64,000 bases of DNA from Acetatifactor sp. Its GTDB lineage: Bacteria > Bacillota > Clostridia > Lachnospirales > Lachnospiraceae. Shown here one piece after another: positions 19,342 through 27,736 of this stretch. The stretch's first letter is position 1, and the number at the start of each line of letters is the position of its first letter. The stretch lies in NCBI GenBank assembly GCA_016290775.1, contig JAEEVF010000006.1:83990-147989 (forward strand). Reading direction: 5' to 3'. Position numbers and translations under genes: made by a program. Below the pieces are notes generated by a model that ran no database searches, was not told where the DNA came from, and worked only from the letters and a program-made list of their open reading frames with translations.

Positions 19342-21567
19342 ATGCATATAACCGTGAAAAATATTAAGAGAAGACGATTATTCATTCTAAATATCATACT
19401 TGTACTCCTACTGTGTGGTTGCATCAAGAATGGGAAGACGGAACAACAAAGTGGTGCCACGACGACTTATCATGCAGAAAGAGTTTCGCTAGTGAATGCT
19501 GCCAGTTATTACCCGAAAGACATCCTGTTTGTGCTGGGTGAGGACCAGTGCTGCATCATTTCACAAACGGAGGAGGAATACTCCGTTTACCTAATGAAGA
19601 TTGATTCTGAAGCCAAACCTCAAAAGCTTCTTGATTTTGCAGGTGGGACTTTTTTTTCATGCAATGTTTCGGATGCCGCGTCAGGCAATAAAATATTGAG
19701 TTTATTTGCCTTTGTGGATGATGAAACGCATATGTATGAATATGATCTGGAAGGAAAACTCATGAAAGACATCCTTCTGAAGGATCCTGATGCATATCGG
19801 TTATATGCATTCACTCATTGGAGGTTGCCGAATGGAGAATATGTAGCTATAGGACGGCAGAAAATGCTGGCTTTCAATGGTGAAGGCGAAAGCGGATGGC
19901 AGATTGACTGCCCTGAAGGAGATTATCAGGGAGGCATTTTAACCTCAGGCGGAGCATTTTATATCACATATATTGATCGGGAACAGAAGTGCCAACTGGC
20001 GGAATTGGATTATCAAAGTGGGAAATTGAAGGAATTATTTGAGATTCCAGGTGTTGGTCAAGTGATATGTGAAAGCATGGATGGCGGTCTTTTTACAATG
20101 GATGCCGATTCGATGTATCGCATCGACACAGAGCGTAAGAAAAGCGATCCAATCTTGAAATTCGAAAGCATTAGGGGTATTGTCAGCAGACGGATCAGTT
20201 CCATGCGAGAAGAGAATGGAAGGATCGAACTCCTGAGTTGGGATCCTGCCAATCCATGGAAGTATCTGGAATGCGTTGCAATTTCGACAAAGGAGCAGAA
20301 TGCCTCTGTAGCCCAATTGGGGGGAGAAAGTCAGGAGGCGAAGATTGATGCTTCGGGCAGGCAGATCATAACCTTGTATGATCCATATGGCATGGCTCAA
20401 TACATGATCGGCTCTACGATCATAGATGGATTCAACGAAGAGAGTGAAAACTATGTCATTCACATTGATGCTTCGCAACCGAACGTAAATGCCCGACTGG
20501 CCGATTCGGACAGCCCTGATCTGGTTTTGCTATTGATAGATTCGGACATGGAAAAATACTATGAAAATGGGTATTTAGAGAACCTTCAGCCCTATTTTGA
20601 AAAATCGGACATTGTGCCAGCCAGTGAAATTGCCTCTCAGTTTTACAAGGCATACGGTTTTGACAAAGGGCTTTATTCGGTATGCCGTTACAGCACGTTC
20701 TCATCGCTCTATGGTCTGGAGTCGGAGGTTGGGAGCAAAGAGGGATGGACTGTTGAAGAGTTCCTCGACTGGATAGAAAGACATCCTGATCTGGACGCCA
20801 ATGCGCCTGTAACATGCGAGACCTTGTTGGAATATTGTCTCCGGGGCAACATGGATCATTATGTCACGGAGGAAGGTAAGGTTTGTTTTGAAGGGGACGC
20901 ATTTCGGAATTTATTGGAACGGCTGAAAAAAATGAATTGTAACATTGAAGCCAATTCGCAGCTTCCGTACGAAGAGAAAAAGGAACCTGATCAGGCATTG
21001 TTTCAGTATATGTCACTGCAGGATGTTTCAATGTTGGCACGGACTGAGGATTTGTACGGAGAAAAGCTGGTCAAGAAAGGATTTCCTAATGATGACGGCG
21101 AAGCCGTAGATCAGTTGTTCGGCTGGGGAAACATTTGTATGCTGAAAAGAGCTTCCTGTAAGGAAGGGGCTTTTGAATTTCTTGAATACATGTTAATTGA
21201 TCCATGGTATGAAATACAGAATTCCAGTAATGAATACGGAAAAAGTAATTACTATGATGCCCAAGGAAGCCTGTTCGCAGTAAATAAGATCCGCAGGCTG
21301 GACATGGAGAGGGCACTTGGCGATCATATTATAAACTATTATGAGGGGAATGATACTTTCAGAGAGGGTCATTTTTCCATAACTGCTGAGCAGGAGGAAA
21401 GGGTTATCAAGGCGTGGGAGGATGCTTTGCCGGATACTTATGAGAATCAAATGATCCGTGAAATTGTGGAAGAGGAGACGCAAGCATATTTTGCAGGCCA
21501 GAAATCCTTGGACGAGACCTGCAAAGTAATTCAAAACCGCGTTCAGTTGTTCTTGAATGAACGGTAA
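19342..21567 (+). CDS. Lipoprotein: N-terminal sensor-like region fused to an extracellular solute-binding domain
   Basis: A 741-residue protein from the preferred ATG; a TTG at 19258 would add 28 residues before the signal peptide. The signal peptide ends in LLLCGC, a usable lipobox, so it is tethered outside. Residues of about 40-340 carry repeated strand motifs (YEYDLEGKLMKDILLKD, YQSGKLKELFEI) typical of a propeller. From about residue 350 it resembles a family 1 solute-binding protein: IIDGFNEESENYVIHID, DSPDLVLL, YLENLQPYFEKSD, GWTVEEFLDWIERHPD. No permease or ATPase gene is nearby, so sensing rather than transport is plausible. The gene is AT-rich, like its left neighbour. Confidence 0.7.
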   Translation: MHITVKNIKRRRLFILNIILVLLLCGCIKNGKTEQQSGATTTYHAERVSLVNAASYYPKDILFVLGEDQCCIISQTEEEYSVYLMKIDSEAKPQKLLDFAGGTFFSCNVSDAASGNKILSLFAFVDDETHMYEYDLEGKLMKDILLKDPDAYRLYAFTHWRLPNGEYVAIGRQKMLAFNGEGESGWQIDCPEGDYQGGILTSGGAFYITYIDREQKCQLAELDYQSGKLKELFEIPGVGQVICESMDGGLFTMDADSMYRIDTERKKSDPILKFESIRGIVSRRISSMREENGRIELLSWDPANPWKYLECVAISTKEQNASVAQLGGESQEAKIDASGRQIITLYDPYGMAQYMIGSTIIDGFNEESENYVIHIDASQPNVNARLADSDSPDLVLLLIDSDMEKYYENGYLENLQPYFEKSDIVPASEIASQFYKAYGFDKGLYSVCRYSTFSSLYGLESEVGSKEGWTVEEFLDWIERHPDLDANAPVTCETLLEYCLRGNMDHYVTEEGKVCFEGDAFRNLLERLKKMNCNIEANSQLPYEEKKEPDQALFQYMSLQDVSMLARTEDLYGEKLVKKGFPNDDGEAVDQLFGWGNICMLKRASCKEGAFEFLEYMLIDPWYEIQNSSNEYGKSNYYDAQGSLFAVNKIRRLDMERALGDHIINYYEGNDTFREGHFSITAEQEERVIKAWEDALPDTYENQMIREIVEEETQAYFAGQKSLDETCKVIQNRVQLFLNER

Positions 21568-21597
21568 AAAAAGAGCCTTTTGGGCTCTTTTTATTTT
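21568..21597. terminator. Bidirectional terminator
   Basis: AAAAAGAGCC (21568-21577) pairs with GGCTCTTTTT (21583-21592), with T-rich sequence on the plus side and A-rich on the other. It separates the lipoprotein gene from the converging PAP2 gene and overlaps the last codon of the latter. Confidence 0.85.
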
Positions 21598-22490
21598 GCA
21601 AAGAACTTCTTTATGATCATCGGCATGCCGAGCATGGCCCAGGAAAGGAGCAGGAAGTAACGAACGATCTCATTGATGAAGTTTTGGCCAAACAAGGAGT
21701 TGAAGGTGAACTTCAGGCCCTCCTTGAGAAGGAGCAGAACGCCCATGCCGATCACGACCTTGAGCACCTGCTTCCAAAGCTTGTCGCACTTCACGTCGAA
21801 ATTCACAAATCTCGTTTCCAGCACCCAACAGATCGCAAAGGCAAGTCCGCCGCCGCATCCCTTAAAACTGTCGGCTGCATCCTTGTAGACAATCGTGCCG
21901 CTTGCGTATAACACATAGGTGTAAATGGCCGTTCCAATGGCCAACAGCACGAACACGCAGGCGAGGATCAGTCGCATCTTGTGCGTGAATTCCACACGGT
22001 CAGCCAGCACGTTGATGCCAAACACAATGACGCAGGAGATGGCAAGGCTCGTGAAAACGTCCGCCGGCGTGTGCACGCCAAGGTACATGCGAGAGAGCAT
22101 TACCAGCGGAATGATCAGCAGGAACAAGATTCTTGGAAGGAGCTTCTTTCTGGTGTAAGCAAGCGTTCCGAAAAGCGCCGTCGAATTCTGCGTGTGGCCG
22201 CTGGGGAAGGAATATCCCGCCGCTGACTTTTTCGCCCGCTCCACGGCCGTAAAGGACGGGTCGCGCACCCAAGGCCGCTCCACGCGGCAGGTCAGCTTGA
22301 TGATGTTGATCGCAAGGGCGGATGGCAGGTATGCAAAGGTCATCCGATAGGCCAGCTTTTTGTCAACGCACCAGTATAGGATGCAGATGAGGCCGAGCAG
22401 CATGATCTCTTCGCCGCCCAGCGTAAAGAAAAGGAAAACCCAGTCCAGAAGGGGCGTCCGGATCCCCTCAAGTAATCTTAAAAACTCCAT
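21591..22490 (-). CDS. PAP2-family membrane phosphatase
   Basis: A 299-residue membrane protein of the type 2 phosphatidic acid phosphatase family. All three catalytic motifs are present: KLTCRVERP (residues 65-73), PSGH (96-99) and SRMYLGVHTPADV (133-145, His140 the nucleophile, Asp144 supporting). It has about eight hydrophobic segments. Likely substrates are phosphatidate or undecaprenyl pyrophosphate. The ATG at 22490 follows AGGAGG (22495-22500, minus strand); a longer reading to 22574 has no support. GC-rich, unlike the genes on both sides, so it is probably native. Confidence 0.9.
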   Translation of the reverse strand: MEFLRLLEGIRTPLLDWVFLFFTLGGEEIMLLGLICILYWCVDKKLAYRMTFAYLPSALAINIIKLTCRVERPWVRDPSFTAVERAKKSAAGYSFPSGHTQNSTALFGTLAYTRKKLLPRILFLLIIPLVMLSRMYLGVHTPADVFTSLAISCVIVFGINVLADRVEFTHKMRLILACVFVLLAIGTAIYTYVLYASGTIVYKDAADSFKGCGGGLAFAICWVLETRFVNFDVKCDKLWKQVLKVVIGMGVLLLLKEGLKFTFNSLFGQNFINEIVRYFLLLSWAMLGMPMIIKKFFAK

Positions 22491-22588
22491 GAAACCTCCT
22501 TGGAAAGCGCCCAAAATGGCGCATTTCTCATTTTTCAAAAGCACCCCAGCAGGGGCCCTTTCTTTCTTTTTCAAACTTACCTCCCGCC

Positions 22589-22617
22589 ATTATACGCCAC
22601 CCCCGCGCAAAATACAA
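22589..22617 (-). promoter_or_regulatory. PAP2 gene promoter
   Basis: On the minus strand TTGTAT (22612-22617) and TATAAT (22589-22594) are 17 bases apart. The leader of about 90 bases contains two GC-rich hairpins (one near 22541-22559, one near 22508-22525) that could modulate expression; their role is not evident. Confidence 0.65.
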
Positions 22618-22661
22618 GCAAAACCGCATCGAGCGTCAAAATGGATGAAACCTCGTTACTG

Positions 22662-22690
22662 TTGTCAGAAAATCTTCTTTGTGGTATTAT
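22662..22690 (+). promoter_or_regulatory. Promoter of the lipoprotein-subtilisin cluster
   Basis: TTGTCA (22662-22667) and TATTAT (22685-22690) are 17 bases apart, with TGG before the -10. It lies about 70 bases before the first lipoprotein gene and diverges from the PAP2 promoter. Confidence 0.6.
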
Positions 22691-22758
22691 GATATTTGGG
22701 AAACCATCAGAATATATGTCAACCTCAGCTTATCCCAAATTTGAATAGAGGGGAGTAT

Positions 22759-23397
22759 ATGAAAAGAGGTAATGGTAAGAAAAGAGTTTTGAAAGAAATA
22801 GCAGTTTCGATAATTCTTTCCATGGCACTCTGCGGCTGCAATTTTTCCGCTAAAGAGCCTTCGGAGCAGAACCCGACGGAAACGGTTACCGAATCGAGTA
22901 CGCCAGAAGTTGACAAAAATTCGGCGGATCTACGCAAAGAAGAACTTCCGTTTGAAGGCATGGAAAGCATGACATGTCAGGAATATGACGAAGATAACAT
23001 TTTGGGGTTGTCGGCGATTTATGTAAACGAGCAAATGCTAGTGTTCTGCTTTCAGAGAACTGACATCTGGAGGGGTTATGAAGCAAATCACTCGCAAATA
23101 GATGTAATCGGGCTTGATGAAAAAGGATATCCTACCGACATCTCTTACCATGTCATGGCGGAAAGCCAGCATTTCTTCTGGATCCAGATAAAACAAGGCG
23201 ATGAGGGAAAAGCAGCAGGCTTTGGTTTGAGTGGACATTCGATTGCTTATTCTGTGTATGGATTAACGAGAACTCAACTAACTGCTCAAAAAGGGATTGA
23301 AGGGGAAGTAATCGTAATTGAAAAGCAGGTGTATGAGAATAACCGTTGGGGAGAGCCAGTCAATTCCGAGGTCGGGCCTAAGCATGTACCGAATTAG
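22759..23397 (+). CDS. Lipoprotein of unknown function (paralogue of the next gene)
   Basis: A 212-residue predicted lipoprotein. The signal peptide (IAVSIILSMALCGC) ends in a lipobox, followed by a Ser/Thr/Glu/Pro-rich spacer. A TTG at 22696 was set aside because the ATG at 22759 has GGGGAG just upstream. The core shares a motif with the next protein: DEDNILGLSAIYVN here, DRDNLLGLNAVIVN there, followed in each by a similar run of strands. I recognise no known family. It is the first of three genes with gaps of 14 and 8 bases, all coding for exported proteins. Confidence 0.7.
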   Translation: MKRGNGKKRVLKEIAVSIILSMALCGCNFSAKEPSEQNPTETVTESSTPEVDKNSADLRKEELPFEGMESMTCQEYDEDNILGLSAIYVNEQMLVFCFQRTDIWRGYEANHSQIDVIGLDEKGYPTDISYHVMAESQHFFWIQIKQGDEGKAAGFGLSGHSIAYSVYGLTRTQLTAQKGIEGEVIVIEKQVYENNRWGEPVNSEVGPKHVPN

Positions 23398-23411
23398 AGA
23401 GGGGAAATTGA

Positions 23412-24065
23412 ATGCGCAACAGAATAGTAGTTTTGTTAATGATAGTATTGACTCTGCTGAATGCATGTATTGGCGAAGGGCATGAAACCAAATCAAGTGA
23501 AGAATCAACTGGTATTGTGCAGACATCGGTACAAACCGCATCATCCGTTGAGGAAACCGTTACGCCTGTTGAAGAAACTGTGCCTTTTGATGTGGCGGAG
23601 GATGCAAAGATTTACTATTATGACAGAGACAATCTGTTAGGGCTTAATGCGGTTATTGTTAATGGATCTTCGGAAGTGATTTATGTGTTTGATTTGCGAA
23701 AGGATCTGGTAGAGTATTCGAAAGGAGAGGGTTTCAGAGTTTACGGAAACGATTCGAAAGGAGAATCATTTGTAATCAACGAGTACTTATTTGAAAAGGA
23801 TGACTGTTGGCAGTATGTGTTATTGAAATGTGATGAGAAACATGAGATAGATGGATTCTATCTCATAAAACGAGACACGAGTATTCAATATGAGGTGAAA
23901 AAGAACGACCTGCCTGAAGTTATAGTATATGAAAACAAGGTGTCAAGCGAAACATCAAACAGAATAGTAATGACAAGCAGACAATCATATAATGCTGAAA
24001 AACAAAGCTGGAATGAAACCGAAGAAAACACTGAAGAAGTAACATACGAATTGATCTATGATTAG
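23412..24065 (+). CDS. Lipoprotein of unknown function (paralogue of the previous gene)
   Basis: A 217-residue predicted lipoprotein, signal peptide ending in LTLLNAC. A spacer rich in Thr, Val and Glu contains a small repeat (VEETVTPVEETV). The DRDNLLGLNAVIVN motif at about residues 77-90 and the strands after it match the upstream protein, so the pair looks like an old tandem duplication. AGGGGA precedes the ATG. It ends eight bases before the subtilisin gene, suggesting that these lipoproteins act with, or protect against, that protease; this is inference from position only. Confidence 0.7.
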   Translation: MRNRIVVLLMIVLTLLNACIGEGHETKSSEESTGIVQTSVQTASSVEETVTPVEETVPFDVAEDAKIYYYDRDNLLGLNAVIVNGSSEVIYVFDLRKDLVEYSKGEGFRVYGNDSKGESFVINEYLFEKDDCWQYVLLKCDEKHEIDGFYLIKRDTSIQYEVKKNDLPEVIVYENKVSSETSNRIVMTSRQSYNAEKQSWNETEENTEEVTYELIYD

Positions 24066-24073
24066 GGGGGACT

Positions 24074-27000
24074 ATGCGAAAAATGAAAGAAAAAATGGCA
24101 TCTTTATTTGCCGTTGTCTTGCTCTTGGTTTTTATGTGCGATACTGTAAAAGTTGATGCGGGCCGGGGAGAATATGTTGAGAAAAACGCAACCGACTATG
24201 CTTTGGAGACTTCTGAGTATCAGGTAAATTGGACATTGGGAGGTTCATGGGAAACTGGACACAATATGACGGTAACCATTTTCAACAAAGGAAATGAAAC
24301 AGTTAATAATTGGGTTCTTTCGTTTGAGTATTCGCACCAAATTACTCAGATTTGGAATGCCGAAGTGGTTTCGTTTACGAATAATAGAATAACTGTGAAA
24401 AATGCTGGTTGGAACAAGGACATACCTGCCGGGGGAGAGATTACATTTGGGTTTGCGTGTGCGGAACCTTTCACAAACTATCCACAAGACTATGAGGTGC
24501 TTTGCGGGCAGTTGGTCCATGTGAATGGCAAGGTTGAGGTTACTGTCGAAAATGCCTGGAACGGCGGATGTAAGGGTTTCCTGACAGTAAGCAACCTTTC
24601 TGATAAACCAATCGAGGATTGGCAATTAGAATTTAAGTGCAATGGCCATCTGGATACGATTTGGGATGGGCGGATTTTATCTAATACAGGCAATCAGTAT
24701 ATTGTCAAAAACGCTGGATTCAATTATATCATTGAGCCATATGCATGTAAGACGATTGGTTTTGTGCTTAGTTGTGAGGATTGTGGGAATGCATTTTCCG
24801 ATTTTTACCTTAGCGGTACGGATTATGTTGAAAAATCCACTGTAGCAGAGACTTCCGACAACGAAACGCATCCAGAAACAAACACAGAAACAAACACAGA
24901 AACAAACACAGAAACAAACACAGAAACAAACACAGAAACAAACACAGAAACAAACACGGAAACATGTGTTGAATCTGGTAGTGAAACGAGCGGGGGAGAT
25001 AAAGATCCGGACGAATCATTAACGGATGACACACAAGGTCATGTTGATGATGTTTTGGGGGAGATTTACTCAAAGAGAGTTAAGCCCTCTGACATAGTTA
25101 TTGATGATGAGAAGGGCATCAGGTTTGTTAAGAATCAAATGCTGCTCAGCGCACATCTTGGAATCGACAAATCAATCATCGAAGCAATGGCGGGAGAGTT
25201 GAACGCAAAAATTGTTGGCTTCATTGAGTTGACGAATGATTATCAGTTGGAGTTTATTGAAGATAAAACCATAGAAGAAATTTACGCCCTTATTGATATG
25301 GTTTGCGAATCACCTTATGTCAGTAACTGTTCGCTCAACTATGTCATCGATAATGAAGCTGATTCTGAAATGCCATGGGAAGATGAATTGTATACTGATG
25401 AAATAAAAGCATGGAACAAAGGCGGTTTTACAGAGTACAATAAAGATTCAGAGATTAGAAACGAGGGATCGCTTTCATGCAAGACGGGTGACAACTGGGG
25501 ACTCAAGGCATTGAATATACCAGCAGCGTGGCAAATAGCAAATCAAGAAAACCCTGTGAGAATCGGGATTTATGATTGGGGCTTCGCATTAGAGCATGAA
25601 GATCTTTCCTTTGAAAAGCAGTATAACAATTTAGACATTTCGGATGACCGTTCCCATGGAACACATGTTGCGGGAATCATCGCCGCAAAGCATAATAAGG
25701 TTGGCATAGCGGGGGTTTCTACGAATGCGGAATTAATAACAAATACGAATAGGGATGAGAATTTTTGCTTTATGAATCAAAAAATCGCACTGGCTACATT
25801 GGTAGGAAACCATGTGCGCGTAATAAACTATAGTATTGCATGGGACGCTGCCTTGGCGTATGTAGCGACGAATACTGATGCAAGAATGAATGCGATAGCT
25901 TTGGATGACATTGAACGTATTAAGTCTTACATGGAGGAGTTTTTGTTAAAACTGTACACCATGGGTTATGACTTCAACATTGTCACAAGTGCGGGAAACA
26001 CAAATGGTAAGAGATTTGTTAGAGATGATAACGAGCCGTTAGGATTTAAAAGTGTTGATCGGACCGAACGAGAGGGAAAAATAGAAGTCGATGTCATGGC
26101 GGAATACAACTCAGTACTAAATGCCATAACCGATCCGCGACTAAAACAGAAAATTATTGTGGTTGGAGCTGTATTACACACTGCCAAGGAAAACGACACT
26201 TTAGCGGAGTTTTCCATGGATACGGCATCGAATCTCGGCGACAGAGTTGACGTCGTGGCCCCTGGTTTTGAGATTCTCAGTACAGTACCCGAATCATATT
26301 CTGGTACAAGAATTAAAGGGTATGCGTTACTAAGCGGAACCTCAATGGCGGCACCGTATGTTACTGGCATTGTTGCCCTTATGTATCAGTCGAATCCAGA
26401 CTTGAGTGCGGATGAAGTTAAAAGAATCGTTTGTGATCGTGATAATTATACTTATATCGTAGAGTATAAGGGCGTCGAATACTATATGCCCGATGCCGAA
26501 AAGTGTGTCCGGGCCGCTTTGGAGATGAAAAACGGCGAACAGACGACGAATCCTAAGAAAAACGGTATTGTAATTGGTAGAATCCGGTTGTCTGACGGAA
26601 GTGAGAGCGGAATAGTAAAGGCTTTATTGACAGAGAATAATTTGAGCACACCCAGGGAGAATGACACATATGAGTTTTCCTCTACTACTGACGGAACGGT
26701 TGTCTGCTCCGTGCCAGAGGGGATCTACAAACTGGTAATACAGAAGGATGGGTATACCTCTCATACGATCTGGAACATTGAAGTAAAAAGCGAGGAAACA
26801 AATGATTTAGGTGTGATGGAGTTAACGAGAATTCCGCAGCTGATGCAGCTAAAGGGATGGATTTCTCATTTGCGACAGGGGATTCCCGGAGCTACGATCC
26901 GGATCAGGCAGGGCCTGCGCAACAAAACCGGTGAATACCTGAAAGATGAAAATGGCGTCTTGATTGAATCTTATTCGGATGCAAACGGTTATTATGATGT

Positions 27001-27583
27001 TGAAATACTTGAGGGAGAGTATACATTTGAAATTTCAAAGGACGGATACGCTCCGGAGTATTACAGTGTTCGTATGGAACCTGACAAAACGGGGAAACAG
27101 ACGGTCGAACGGGACATAGATGTCATGTATAAGTATGACGAGGTGTACAAAATAGTCTTGGATTGGAGATATAGCAGTGTGGATCTTGACATAGCCGCCT
27201 CCGTCATTAGCTATGGCAGAAATGTTGCCCGCGTACAACCAAAGAAAAACGATAATTGGCTGATATACCCTGACATAAGGGTGCTTAAGGACGTCAAGGA
27301 TGGATCGGAAAGCGAGATCATACTTATTGCGAATGCGGATGAAATACTTAACGGAGATAAGATTTATCTTGCAATAAGCGTATCTGATGAAGGTTGTCGA
27401 GCGGGAACTTTTTGCGGATTACATTATTCCACGCAAGCAAAGATTTCTCTGTACAAAGGGGAAAAACTGCTTCAAGTCTTTGAGGTTCCCAGAGATATTG
27501 ACCGAAGGGTATGGTATGCCTTTAACATCAAAGAAGGTGACAAGATAGAAGTTGTCAACAGGAACACGGATGCAATACCGTAA
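24074..27583 (+). CDS. Secreted subtilisin-like protease with two CBM2-like domains and CnaB-like domains
   Basis: A 1169-residue exported serine protease. After a signal peptide (residues 1-30) come two domains resembling cellulose-binding CBM2: the first has VNNWVLSFEY, QIWNAEV, KNAGWNKDIPAGGEITFGF; the second has IEDWQLEFKC, TIWDGRI and VKNAGFN. Seven ETNT repeats form a linker. The S8 catalytic triad is Asp501 (IYDWGF), His528 (SHGTHVAGI) and Ser757 (LSGTSMAAPYV), with SAGN as the oxyanion site. A prodomain-like stretch (about 330-440) precedes it. Two CnaB-like or carboxypeptidase-regulatory-like domains follow (from about residue 835). No sorting signal is seen. Binding to plant fibre or another polysaccharide is inferred. 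Confidence 0.9.
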   Translation: MRKMKEKMASLFAVVLLLVFMCDTVKVDAGRGEYVEKNATDYALETSEYQVNWTLGGSWETGHNMTVTIFNKGNETVNNWVLSFEYSHQITQIWNAEVVSFTNNRITVKNAGWNKDIPAGGEITFGFACAEPFTNYPQDYEVLCGQLVHVNGKVEVTVENAWNGGCKGFLTVSNLSDKPIEDWQLEFKCNGHLDTIWDGRILSNTGNQYIVKNAGFNYIIEPYACKTIGFVLSCEDCGNAFSDFYLSGTDYVEKSTVAETSDNETHPETNTETNTETNTETNTETNTETNTETNTETCVESGSETSGGDKDPDESLTDDTQGHVDDVLGEIYSKRVKPSDIVIDDEKGIRFVKNQMLLSAHLGIDKSIIEAMAGELNAKIVGFIELTNDYQLEFIEDKTIEEIYALIDMVCESPYVSNCSLNYVIDNEADSEMPWEDELYTDEIKAWNKGGFTEYNKDSEIRNEGSLSCKTGDNWGLKALNIPAAWQIANQENPVRIGIYDWGFALEHEDLSFEKQYNNLDISDDRSHGTHVAGIIAAKHNKVGIAGVSTNAELITNTNRDENFCFMNQKIALATLVGNHVRVINYSIAWDAALAYVATNTDARMNAIALDDIERIKSYMEEFLLKLYTMGYDFNIVTSAGNTNGKRFVRDDNEPLGFKSVDRTEREGKIEVDVMAEYNSVLNAITDPRLKQKIIVVGAVLHTAKENDTLAEFSMDTASNLGDRVDVVAPGFEILSTVPESYSGTRIKGYALLSGTSMAAPYVTGIVALMYQSNPDLSADEVKRIVCDRDNYTYIVEYKGVEYYMPDAEKCVRAALEMKNGEQTTNPKKNGIVIGRIRLSDGSESGIVKALLTENNLSTPRENDTYEFSSTTDGTVVCSVPEGIYKLVIQKDGYTSHTIWNIEVKSEETNDLGVMELTRIPQLMQLKGWISHLRQGIPGATIRIRQGLRNKTGEYLKDENGVLIESYSDANGYYDVEILEGEYTFEISKDGYAPEYYSVRMEPDKTGKQTVERDIDVMYKYDEVYKIVLDWRYSSVDLDIAASVISYGRNVARVQPKKNDNWLIYPDIRVLKDVKDGSESEIILIANADEILNGDKIYLAISVSDEGCRAGTFCGLHYSTQAKISLYKGEKLLQVFEVPRDIDRRVWYAFNIKEGDKIEVVNRNTDAIP
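24875..24958 (+). repeat. Seven 12-bp tandem repeats coding (ETNT)7
   Basis: The unit GAAACAAACACA occurs seven times, with one base changed in the last copy. It codes the linker between the CBM2-like domains and the protease. The unit is a multiple of three, so slippage would change linker length without a frameshift. Confidence 0.95.
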
Positions 27584-27664
27584 CAAGACACGGATAGTTG
27601 GTTTTGCTGTATTTAACATTAGAGATTGCGACAGAAAAATCATAAATTAATAATGTGCGCAGAA

Positions 27665-27682
27665 CAAAACGAGTATGTTTTG
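27665..27682 (+). promoter_or_regulatory. Small inverted repeat upstream of the DHH gene
   Basis: CAAAAC (27665-27670) and GTTTTG (27677-27682) flank GAGTAT. There is no T-run, so it is not a good terminator; an operator is possible. The 153 bases between the protease and DHH genes hold nothing else I can name, and I see no clear promoter. Confidence 0.3.
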
Positions 27683-27736
27683 CATCTTGATATATAGGGA
27701 TTCATAAAAAGAACCAGGGCCATGGGGGGAGAAAAC

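Noticed and set aside
24875..24958. Tandem repeats as a possible CRISPR array
   Set aside because: Twelve-base units with no spacers, fully inside a coding frame.
17860..27600. The AT-rich stretch as a complete prophage or integrative element
   Set aside because: No integrase, transposase, tRNA target or phage structural gene is visible, and a GC-rich native-looking PAP2 gene sits inside it.
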